This document shows positions 41,040 through 48,550 of a DNA stretch of 64,000 nt, in pieces. Location: contig DASZTO010000004.1 in assembly GCA_035548175.1 (NCBI GenBank), positions 1-64,000 of the forward strand. Direction: 5' to 3'. Every line of letters starts with the position of its first letter. Position 1 is the first letter of the stretch. The notes below the pieces were generated by a model. The model searched no databases and had not been told where the DNA came from. It was given only the letters and a program-made list of their open reading frames with translations. Position numbers and translations under genes: made by a program. The DNA comes from CALCHA01 sp035548175 (GTDB taxonomy: Bacteria; Planctomycetota; Phycisphaerae; WQYP01).

Positions 41040-41633
41040 TTAGTGCGCACCCCGAGGTCCATCCACGTGCAAATCGTCATGCAGCGGCGAACCGCCAGGC
41101 CCGGACATCGGACCGATCCCCGCGCCGCCAGGGCCCATCCCGGGACCTCCGCCGCGATGACCCGGTCCGCCGCGCCGGCCGCCTTCCCGCTGCTTCATGA
41201 TTTCCTTGTACTTGTCCCGCTGCTCCGGGCTCAAAATCGCCAGCGTCTTGGCTTCCGCGTCCTCGATCGTTTTCTGCCGCTCCGCATTCAAGGCGTCCAG
41301 GCTCGCCCGGTACTTGTCCAGAATCTTGTCGTAACCCGCGAGCATGGCCGGGGGCAGCAGCTCCGCGATGGCCGCATCGCGCTCTTCCTGGATCGCCTTG
41401 CGCCGATCCATGAAGCTCGGACCCGCGGTCTGCATGGCGTCCGACCAGATCGCTTCCATGTCCTTTTGCTGTTTGCCCGAAAGATTCAACTCCGTCACCA
41501 GCGCCGGCTGCGGACGCGTCGTCGGTTCCGCCGGTCGATCCGACAGCCGCGCCACCCCCACGCCCATCAGCGTCCCGGCGCACAGCGCCAGCAAAAAAGA
41601 TCCGACGACCACTGATTTCACGCGCTTGGTCAT
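41040..41633 (-). CDS. Spy/CpxP-type periplasmic protein (heavy-metal sensor-like), 197 aa
   Basis: An N-terminal membrane/signal helix (VVVGSFLLALCAGTLMGVGV) is followed by paired helices with LNLSGKQQKDMEAIW and ILSPEQRDKYKEIMKQREGG, two LTxxQ-like motifs of the Spy/CpxP/CnrX family. The C-terminal ~45 residues are Gly/Pro-rich. It overlaps the anti-sigma gene by 4 nt and is thus in the same operon as the ECF factor. It may sense envelope stress and feed the sigma switch. Confidence 0.75.
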   Translation of the reverse strand: MTKRVKSVVVGSFLLALCAGTLMGVGVARLSDRPAEPTTRPQPALVTELNLSGKQQKDMEAIWSDAMQTAGPSFMDRRKAIQEERDAAIAELLPPAMLAGYDKILDKYRASLDALNAERQKTIEDAEAKTLAILSPEQRDKYKEIMKQREGGRRGGPGHRGGGPGMGPGGAGIGPMSGPGGSPLHDDLHVDGPRGAH

Positions 41634-42103
41634 TGCCCGTCCCCCACCGAAAGATCATCCACCATCCACTGCGCCAGCACCGTCTCCTGGCCGCCGCCGG
41701 CCACATCCGGCACGGGATGCTGCGCCGCGACCGCCCAATCCGGATCCGGCGCCGGCGCCGCCGCCGTCTGCGTCCCGCCGTTGCCGATCATCCGCAGTCC
41801 GACCAGCGCGGCAATCATCAATGCCGCGGCAATGCCCATCAGCGCCTCGGCCGCATGCAGCACTCCCCGTTCTTCCTGGGCTTCCAGACGCCGCCGAATC
41901 TTCTCCGCCAGCGCCGCCCCGGCAGCCGGGGTCCGCATTGCCGCAAACCGCCCCGAGAGCCCCTTGAGCGAAGCCAGTTCCGCCCGGCAAGCCCCGCAAT
42001 CGGCCAGATGCAATTCAAAATCCGCCCGGCGGTCGCCCGACAGTTCCCCATCGTAATAGGCGCTCGCCTGTTCCATTCGCCGGCAAATCTGAACGTTCTT
42101 CAT
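41630..42103 (-). CDS. Zinc-finger anti-sigma factor, 157 aa
   Basis: Residues 1-60 hold the zf-HC2 motif: His in ADFELHLADCGACRAEL with the CGAC pair, giving HX3CX2C zinc binding as in RsrA/ChrR-type anti-sigma domains. A membrane helix follows (ALMGIAAALMIAALVGLRMI near 87-106) with a short periplasmic end. It overlaps the ECF sigma gene by 4 nt, the classical arrangement in which it sequesters the cognate sigma factor. Confidence 0.85.
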   Translation of the reverse strand: MKNVQICRRMEQASAYYDGELSGDRRADFELHLADCGACRAELASLKGLSGRFAAMRTPAAGAALAEKIRRRLEAQEERGVLHAAEALMGIAAALMIAALVGLRMIGNGGTQTAAAPAPDPDWAVAAQHPVPDVAGGGQETVLAQWMVDDLSVGDGQ

Positions 42104-42666
42104 TTTCCATCCCCCCTGCCGTAGCCCTGCTCCGTCAGCAATTCCCGCAGTTCCGCTCGCGCCCGGAAGAGCCGCGATTCCACCGTTCCGCGCGGCAGAC
42201 CCAGCGCCGTGGCGATGTCTTCGTAGCTCATGTTTTCCAGTTCCCGCAGCACAATCACTTCCCGATATTCATTGGACATCTGTTTCAACACCTGCAGCAG
42301 GTCTTCCCGCTGATCGACTCCCGATTCCACATCTCCAGTCGCCGGACTCTCCATCGCTTGTTCGTCCAACACCGCCGTCTTGCGTATCCGCCTGCTTCGC
42401 CGGAAGGCCGCCGCCTGACGGGCCACAATTTGCCCGAGCCACGTTCGGACCGCCGATCGGCCCTGAAACGTCCGGGCATTTTTGTAGGCCCCGACCATCG
42501 CCTCCTGAAGCACGTCCTCGGCATCGGTCCGGTTGCCCACCAGCGACCATGCCAGCCGGTACAACCCTTCCGTGTGCCGCTCGGCGAGCGTCGCAAAGGC
42601 CTCCGCGTCACCCGCGGCCGCCTTTCGCAACAGCACCTCATCCGACTGATTTCCGCCTGCCGTCAT
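42100..42666 (-). CDS. ECF-type RNA polymerase sigma factor, 188 aa
   Basis: Region 2 is present as FATLAERHTEGLYRLAWSLV and NRTDAEDVLQEAMVGAYKNA, region 4 as YREVIVLRELENMSYEDIAT and LGLPRGTVESRLFRARAELR. The linker is short, with no region 1 or 3, so it is group 4 (ECF). It is the first gene of an operon with an anti-sigma factor and two Spy-type proteins, suggesting envelope-stress control. Whether the T2SS genes downstream are also in its regulon is unknown. Confidence 0.92.
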   Translation of the reverse strand: MTAGGNQSDEVLLRKAAAGDAEAFATLAERHTEGLYRLAWSLVGNRTDAEDVLQEAMVGAYKNARTFQGRSAVRTWLGQIVARQAAAFRRSRRIRKTAVLDEQAMESPATGDVESGVDQREDLLQVLKQMSNEYREVIVLRELENMSYEDIATALGLPRGTVESRLFRARAELRELLTEQGYGRGDGK

Positions 42667-43005
42667 CCGCCGTTCCCCTTTTCACACCCGTGAGGAAAGG
42701 GAGGTCGATCGAATAACGGCGAGCGGAAGGGGGATTTTGGAGCCGTACACCTGCTTGGTAGCGCGGCGAGGGGCAAAACTTCCCGGCCCTTTCCTTTTTT
42801 TCTCAACACCCGCATACCCTTCAGCCAAGGCCCATACCCACGGACGGACGCGGGGCGGGAGGTCTCACAAGGCGCAGAAACACCACCGACCCCGAAGCGA
42901 TCGTTAGCGCAAACCATCGCGAATAAGGAATAACGCCAATTTAGCAGACAAACGCCACAGGCACGAGAGAGTTGCCCATCCCCCTGGTGATTTTGCTAAG
43001 GGCTA
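42667..43005. other. Gene-free stretch upstream of the sigma factor gene
   Basis: About 340 bp between the sigma factor gene and the HEAT/TPR gene. No frame has family character. An AT-rich stretch near 42918-42960 (AATAAGGAATAACGCCAATT on the plus strand) could carry the promoter of the sigma operon on the minus strand. I could not match a defined -35/-10 pair. Confidence 0.4.
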
Positions 43006-43695
43006 TCAGAGCATTGGGTTATCGCGGAGCATCTGGTCGATCTGCTCCAGGGACCCCTGAATCCCCTCCAGGCGCGGGTAAATCGCCAGCGCCAACCGAT
43101 AGCATTGCCGTGCCTCTCTCCATTGTCCCAGATTGGCGTAACAATGGCCAAGCTCGGACATGGCCCCGAAATGCTGGGGCATTCGAGCGAGCACAGCTCG
43201 GCAATCGGCGATCGACTCCGTGAAGCGTTCGCTCAAGTAATGGGCAATGGCCCGCTGGTTATACGCTTCCGCGAAATCCGGATCCTCTTGGATCGCATGC
43301 GTGAATTTTTCCAGGGCGCACTCGTAATTTCCGTGATGCATGTGCGTGTTGCCGCACTTCACGAGTTGCACCGCCCGGGGTTTGCCGAGGCGGAACCAGA
43401 TGCTCCAGAGCGCATGTTCGGCGACCTGAGCCACCATGGCGTCGGGGTCGTGCAGGGCCACGGCCAAAGGTCCGACGGCCGTCCTATCGCCGGCCAGGGC
43501 CAGGGCCAGCGCGGCCACCTTCCGCACGTCGGCCGATTTGTCGGCAAGCAGGCCGAGGATCTGGGTGCAGGACCAGCGTTCGCGCACCGCCTGGATGGCC
43601 TCCTGGAGGCGGCCCTGGGCGAGGGAGGGCTGCAGGGAATTGAGGAAGTCTTCCGGGCAGATGGGAGCAATCGGTGAAGCGGACTCGATGCGCAT
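43006..43695 (-). CDS. HEAT-repeat plus TPR protein, 229 aa
   Basis: Residues ~45-95 contain HEAT-like helical pairs (SADVRKVAALALALAGDRTA; PDAMVAQVAEHALWSIWFRL). Residues ~105-215 are three TPR units (KCGNTHMHHGNYECALEKFT; YNQRAIAHYLSERFTESIAD; YANLGQWREARQCYRLALAI). No signal peptide, so likely a cytoplasmic scaffold. Partner unknown. Stand-alone gene. Confidence 0.75.
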   Translation of the reverse strand: MRIESASPIAPICPEDFLNSLQPSLAQGRLQEAIQAVRERWSCTQILGLLADKSADVRKVAALALALAGDRTAVGPLAVALHDPDAMVAQVAEHALWSIWFRLGKPRAVQLVKCGNTHMHHGNYECALEKFTHAIQEDPDFAEAYNQRAIAHYLSERFTESIADCRAVLARMPQHFGAMSELGHCYANLGQWREARQCYRLALAIYPRLEGIQGSLEQIDQMLRDNPML

Positions 43696-43961
43696 AAACC
43701 CGTTACCTTATTCGAAAAGCCCGAAGATGGAGGAGCGCGTCCGGACGGACAAGATATGACACGTATCTGCCGCACGGACCCGCACTTGAACTCAGGTCGT
43801 GCGTGGGCGGCCGTCGCCCGTGGGCAGGCCTCCGAAAGACGCTGTAATCGTAGGCTGGGGTTGGGCGCTCTGGCAACTGAAAAGTGCGGGAAAGCTGAAC
43901 CGTTGGTAAGGACGCTAATCAAGTCCTTGCCGGGCCTTAGCTTCTCCTCGAGCAACCGCCA

Positions 43962-44198
43962 TCACTCTCCCCCGGCGGTCGGAAAACCGAACCCCATCTG
44001 CCCCGCACGCCGCCGGTTCTCCGTGGTCTCCACGGCCGAATCTTCATCGTAGTACTTGTCTATATTGTTTCGCGCGCGCGGCGAATCCTTAAAGAGGCTC
44101 TGTTCGCACCCGCCCAGAACCAGCGGCGCCGCCGCCACCATTGCCCAGGCCGCCCATGCCACGACTCCCCCGCAAAAAATCGCCGATGCCTTGCTCAT
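43962..44198 (-). CDS. Small lipoprotein of unknown function, 78 aa
   Basis: The N-terminal hydrophobic segment ends in the lipobox VLGGC (about residue 31), followed by a short charged tail (SPRARNNIDKYYDEDSAVET). No family recognised. It lies 106 bp beyond the hemA start region in the same orientation. The 265-bp gap 43696-43961 shows no gene. Confidence 0.6.
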   Translation of the reverse strand: MSKASAIFCGGVVAWAAWAMVAAAPLVLGGCEQSLFKDSPRARNNIDKYYDEDSAVETTENRRRAGQMGFGFPTAGGE

Positions 44199-44303
44199 GA
44201 CCAGCCCATCCCAGAAGAGGAAAAACGCATTGTAAATCGGCTTGGCATCCCCCGAAAGCTCGCATCGGGGTTCCGCCCCGGCCCGAGACCGCGCTGCCCG
44301 GGC

Positions 44304-45695
44304 TTATTCCGCGGAGCCGCGCTCGAGGTGCAGGTTGAACAATTCCTGCAGCGCACCGGCCAGATGGGCGCTGAGCGCCTGGGCGTCGGGCGTTTCCGGC
44401 AGGGCGGTTGCGGCGTCCGCCTCGGGGGCGGTCAGGCGCGTGACCGGGCCGTGGAGAATCTTTCCGACAACGCGATGCGTGAGCCGTTGGAGTTCCGCGC
44501 GCTGGGCGTCGGTGAGATCGGGCGCTCGTTCATAAGCGGCGGCGAGTTCGGACTGGGCGATCTGCTGGCAATGTTCGTAGAGCGCTTTGACCAGCGGGCC
44601 CACGTCGCGGGCGGCGAGCCAGCGGAAAAAGTCGGCGGCATGGAGGTCCAAGCGGCTTTTGGCGGCGGCGATCTGGGCGTCGCGCGCCGCTTTGTTGCCC
44701 GCGGCGCGGTTCTGCAAATCGTCCACGTTGTACAAATAGACGTTGGGCAGCGACGCCACGGACGCCTCGACATCGCGCGGCACGGCGATGTCCACCACCA
44801 CGGCCGGGCGATAGCGGCGCGCCTTCTGGATCGGGCGATAGCGAGCCGCGGTCAGCAGCGGCTGCGTCGCGCCTGTCGAGGTCAGCACGATGTCCGCGAG
44901 CGCCAGCAGGGCATCGAGTTCCTCCATGCCGCGGGCTTCCACGGCGACGCCGAGGCCGCGCATCTCGGCGGCCAGGGCCTGGGCGTGTTCGAGGGAGCGA
45001 TTGGCGATGAGCGCGCGCCGCGGGCGAAGATCGGCGAGATGGCGCAGCATCAGTCCGGCCATTTTGCCGGCGCCGACGCACAACACCGTTTTGTCGTCGA
45101 ACCGATCGAACACCGATGCGGCCAGATCCACCGCCACCGACGCGACGGATAATCGTCCCGACGCCAGGCGCGTGCTCTCGTGGGCATCCTTCGCGGCGGC
45201 CAAGGCGCGCTGGAAGAGCGCGTGGAACGTTTTGCCCACCGTCCCCTTTTCCGCCGCCGCCAGGTAGGCCTGTTTGACCTGCGCGAGAATCTGCGTTTCG
45301 CCGACGATGATGGAATCGAGCGATGTGGCCACGGCAAACAGGTGATCGACCATGCGGCGGTCGTGATGCACGTACATGTGCGGGTGGATTTCACCCGCGG
45401 AGGCAAGACCGTGCGCTTCGGCGAGAAAGTGCGTCAGCACCTCGCCGGGCAGCGGGGCATCGGCCGGCGTGGCGACATACAGTTCCACCCGGTTGCAGGT
45501 GGACAGCAGCACCGCCTCGGCGCCGGGGAAGCGGGCCCGGAAGGATTCCAGCGCCGCGTCAGCTTGTGGTTCTGAAAACGCCAGCGTTTCGCGCACCGCC
45601 AAGGTCGCCGTTTTGTGGTTCACCCCCAGCACCATCAGCCGCGGCGGAGGAGAGGATGGCGGAATAAAGGATCGCACCTGGCGGACAACCTGCAC
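44304..45695 (-). CDS. hemA: Glutamyl-tRNA reductase HemA
   Basis: HemA reduces glutamyl-tRNA to glutamate-1-semialdehyde, the first step of C5 tetrapyrrole synthesis. The hallmarks are VLGVNHKTATLAVRETL, LLSTCNRVELYV with catalytic Cys67, SLDSIIVGETQILAQVKQAY, the NAD(P)-binding VLCVGAGKMAGLMLRHLADL and DIAVPRDVEASVASLPNVYL. The start is unclear: GTG 45695 gives 463 aa; ATG 45635 gives a start next to VLGVNHKTA as in E. coli. No RBS favours either. It follows the division cluster end by 139 bp, an unusual neighbour for mraY. Confidence 0.94.
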   Translation of the reverse strand: MQVVRQVRSFIPPSSPPPRLMVLGVNHKTATLAVRETLAFSEPQADAALESFRARFPGAEAVLLSTCNRVELYVATPADAPLPGEVLTHFLAEAHGLASAGEIHPHMYVHHDRRMVDHLFAVATSLDSIIVGETQILAQVKQAYLAAAEKGTVGKTFHALFQRALAAAKDAHESTRLASGRLSVASVAVDLAASVFDRFDDKTVLCVGAGKMAGLMLRHLADLRPRRALIANRSLEHAQALAAEMRGLGVAVEARGMEELDALLALADIVLTSTGATQPLLTAARYRPIQKARRYRPAVVVDIAVPRDVEASVASLPNVYLYNVDDLQNRAAGNKAARDAQIAAAKSRLDLHAADFFRWLAARDVGPLVKALYEHCQQIAQSELAAAYERAPDLTDAQRAELQRLTHRVVGKILHGPVTRLTAPEADAATALPETPDAQALSAHLAGALQELFNLHLERGSAE

Positions 45696-45834
45696 ACGCG
45701 AAAAACCCCCGGCTCACCCGGGCGAACGATTCTAGCGGATTGGCGGTTCAAACGCATGCCTTCGGGAGGTGGAAAACGCGTTTCTTGTGGAGGCATTCAC
45801 TTATGCGACGGGCCGCCCCCTCCCGTTTGCGGCA

Positions 45835-46986
45835 TCACCGCAGCTTGACCGTCGCGAGGCCAAAGGCCGCGCAGAGGCCTGAAATCAGCCAGAATCGCAC
45901 GACGACCTGCTGTTCGCTCCAGCCCTTCAAATGAAAATGGTGATGGATCGGCGAGCACAAAAAGATGCGTTTGCCGCCGGTCATGCGGAAGTAGCCGACC
46001 TGCATCATCACGCTGCCCGCTTCGATCACGAAAATGCCGCCGATGAGCAGGAGCATGGGTTCCTGGCGGATGACGATGGCGACGTAGCCAATGACGCCGC
46101 CCAGGGCGAGGGACCCGGTGTCGCCCATGAAGACCTGCGCGGGGTTGCAGTTGAACCAGAGGAATCCCAGGCAGGCCCCGGTGATGGCTCCGCAGACGAC
46201 CGCGAGTTCGCCGGAGTGCTGCACCCAGGTGAAGTGGAGTTGGGGCGCCCAGCGGTAATCGCCGGTGACGTAGGCGAGCGCGAGGAAAGCGAAGGCGACG
46301 ATGGCCATGCAGCCGGCGGCGAGGCCATCCATGCCGTCGGTGAGGTTCACGGCGTTGCTGGTGCCGGTGATCACGACGACGGTGAGGATGGCAAAGAGCC
46401 ACCAGGTGAGCGTGACGGTGCTGGGGATGAAGGGCCAGTTCAAACGGTGGGCGTTTTCAGCTGCGCCGACGGCCTGATCGGCGAGCTTGTTGGGGTGATA
46501 GTAAATGAACACCGCCAGGAGGACGCCCAGGCCGATCTGGAAGACCATTTTTTCCCAGGCGATCAGGCCGTCGCGGCTGCCGGGGGTGCGCCGGGCGGTG
46601 GTGAGTTTGAGCCAGTCATCGATGGCGCCAAGACCGGCCAGATAGACGAGGCACAAGAGGGCCATATCGACGTAAAAATTGCCGATGTCGGCGAGCAGGA
46701 GGGTGCTGACCACGATCGATCCGATGATCATGATGCCGCCCATGGTGGGGGTGTTGCCCTTGTGTTTGGTGAGTTCGTTGAGGGTGGCGTTGTGAAATTC
46801 GGGCCGATCGCCGACCTTTTGTTTAAGCAGCCAGCGGATGACCTTTCCCCCGCAGAGCAGGACCAGCACGAAGGCCAGCATGATGGCGGCGGCCGCGCGG
46901 AAAATCGTCCGTGAAAATGGCGACAGGGGCCCCGTGTCCAACACCCAGCCATGGCCCTGGGCCCACATGTAAAGCTGATAAAGCAA
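45835..46986 (-). CDS. mraY: Phospho-N-acetylmuramoyl-pentapeptide transferase MraY
   Basis: MraY forms lipid I at the inner membrane. The product has ten-helix character and the conserved cytosolic motifs: NTPTMGGIMIIGSIVV, GLGAIDDWLKLTTAR (DD pair), GTSNAVNLTDGMDGLAAGCM (NxxNxxDGxDG) and the C-terminal IHHHFHLKGW. Start is TTG 46986 with AAGGA 7 nt upstream. It begins 14 bp after the murF stop. Length 383 aa is slightly above E. coli MraY. Confidence 0.96.
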   Translation of the reverse strand: MLYQLYMWAQGHGWVLDTGPLSPFSRTIFRAAAAIMLAFVLVLLCGGKVIRWLLKQKVGDRPEFHNATLNELTKHKGNTPTMGGIMIIGSIVVSTLLLADIGNFYVDMALLCLVYLAGLGAIDDWLKLTTARRTPGSRDGLIAWEKMVFQIGLGVLLAVFIYYHPNKLADQAVGAAENAHRLNWPFIPSTVTLTWWLFAILTVVVITGTSNAVNLTDGMDGLAAGCMAIVAFAFLALAYVTGDYRWAPQLHFTWVQHSGELAVVCGAITGACLGFLWFNCNPAQVFMGDTGSLALGGVIGYVAIVIRQEPMLLLIGGIFVIEAGSVMMQVGYFRMTGGKRIFLCSPIHHHFHLKGWSEQQVVVRFWLISGLCAAFGLATVKLR

Positions 46987-47000
46987 CGAGCAATCCTTGG

Positions 47001-48449
47001 CTACATGCGGCCGGCCAGCGCGACCGGACCTTTTTTGAGCACATCGAGCAGCGCTTCGAGGGCCATTCCCCGGGATCCCTTGAGCAGCAGCGTATCGCGG
47101 GGCTCGAGGAGGTCAGCCAGCGCCGCGCAGGCCGCCGCGGTATCGGCAAAATGGACGGTGCGGCAGCCCGCGATGGCCGCCACGTCCGCCGCGACTTTCA
47201 TCTCGCGCCCCACGGCCACCAGCAGATCGAACTTCCATGCGGCCGCCATGCCCCCCACCGAGCGGTGCATCGCCTCGCTGCTCGCCCCGAGTTCGAGCAT
47301 GTTCCCCAGCACGACGATTTTTCGTCCGGGCACTTTCAACTTTGCAAAGGTCCGCAGGGCCGCCTCCATCGAGCTGGGGTTCGCATTGTATGCATCGTTG
47401 ACGACTCGCCAGCCGCCGACTTCCATCACCTCCAGCCGCATGGGGGCGGGCTTGACCCTGGCCAATCCCGCGGCCACCTGCTCTTCGGTAAGCCCCATCC
47501 GCCGCGCCACGGCGATGGCCAAAAGGGCGTTGAGCGCGTTGTGCTCTCCGAGCAGCGGCAGCGTGTAACTGCCGCGCCCGTTGACGGAAAACGTGAGGCC
47601 CGCGGCGCTCTCGCTCAAATCCGTCACCGCCAGATCGCCGTTGCCTTCGCCCTTGCCCACGAGAATTTTCTGGGCCGTGGCGGTTTTGAGCGCGCCGAGC
47701 AACTCCCGCGCATCGGCGGGCAGCACGAGCGTTCCGCTCTCCGCGACGAAGGGCGCGATGCTCGCTTCCTCGTGGGCCACGCCTTCCAGGTCGCCCAGCT
47801 GCTCGAGATGTTCCAGCCCCACGTTGGTGATCACGGCGATGTCGGGCCGGCAGACCTCGCCCAGCGCGGCGATTTCTCCGGGCGCGTTCGTGCCGATCTC
47901 GAGCACGACGTAATCATGGCCGGGCTCCACTTCCAGCAGCGTCAGCGGCATGCCGATGTTGTTGTTGAAGCTCTTGGGGCTCGCATGGCCGCCATCTTCA
48001 CCGAACTTTTCGCGCAGGAGTGCGTGAATGATCTGCTTGGTCGTCGTTTTACCGTTGCTCCCCCCCACGGCGATGACCTTGGCCCGGATGCTCGCCCGAT
48101 ACGCCGCCGCCAGCCGGTTGAGCGCCACGACGGTGTCTTCGACGAGGATGACCGACACATCGTTCCGCTGCGCCAGCGTGAGGACGTCAGCGGCCGGTTC
48201 GCGGTGCACCAGCACCGCCGCCACCTGCCGCTCGATGACATCTTTCAGATAGGCATGGGCGTCATGGTTTTTGCCCGCGATCGCCACGAACAGATCGCCT
48301 TCCGCGGCCTTGCGGCTGTCTGTGCAGACCTGGCCATTGAAACGCTCGCCGTCCCCGCCCGACGCCGCGCCCATGCCCCCGCTGCTGCCGCGCGCCAGCC
48401 ATTTCCCCTTCACCGCCCGCCGCACTTCGTCCATCGCCCAGGGTTTCAC
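47001..48449 (-). CDS. murF: UDP-N-acetylmuramoyl-tripeptide--D-alanyl-D-alanine ligase MurF
   Basis: MurF adds D-Ala-D-Ala to complete the pentapeptide. Conserved motifs: VGGSNGKTTTKQIIHALLRE (P-loop), KSFNNNIGMPLTLLEVEPGH, NVGLEHLEQLGDLEGVAHEE and NDAYNANPSSMEAALRTF, with GNMLELGASSEAMHRSVGG. I chose GTG 48449 (VKPWAMDEVRRAVKG), which matches the MKPWT-type N-termini of MurF. The frame continues upstream into an inverted repeat at 48484, so a longer start there is less likely. Product 482 aa. Confidence 0.95.
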   Translation of the reverse strand: MKPWAMDEVRRAVKGKWLARGSSGGMGAASGGDGERFNGQVCTDSRKAAEGDLFVAIAGKNHDAHAYLKDVIERQVAAVLVHREPAADVLTLAQRNDVSVILVEDTVVALNRLAAAYRASIRAKVIAVGGSNGKTTTKQIIHALLREKFGEDGGHASPKSFNNNIGMPLTLLEVEPGHDYVVLEIGTNAPGEIAALGEVCRPDIAVITNVGLEHLEQLGDLEGVAHEEASIAPFVAESGTLVLPADARELLGALKTATAQKILVGKGEGNGDLAVTDLSESAAGLTFSVNGRGSYTLPLLGEHNALNALLAIAVARRMGLTEEQVAAGLARVKPAPMRLEVMEVGGWRVVNDAYNANPSSMEAALRTFAKLKVPGRKIVVLGNMLELGASSEAMHRSVGGMAAAWKFDLLVAVGREMKVAADVAAIAGCRTVHFADTAAACAALADLLEPRDTLLLKGSRGMALEALLDVLKKGPVALAGRM

Positions 48450-48483
48450 AACATCACCAATTGCAAACTCGCTATAAGCCTTC

Positions 48484-48550
48484 CACAAATGCACACAAAT
48501 TCACACAAATAGCAACTCCGCTCAATTTGTATTTATTTGTGTGCATTCGC
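48484..48550. repeat. Inverted repeat of CACAAATGCACACAAAT type (family D) at the murE/murF junction
   Basis: The left arm 48484-48510 and right arm 48524-48550 are near-complements (about 5 mismatches in 27). They are AT-rich compared with the rest of the window. The murE stop codon (48533-48535) and the last five codons lie inside the right arm, while the left arm lies just upstream of murF. It may act as a hairpin between the two genes, and it resembles repeat sequence at 55109-55137. Confidence 0.75.
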
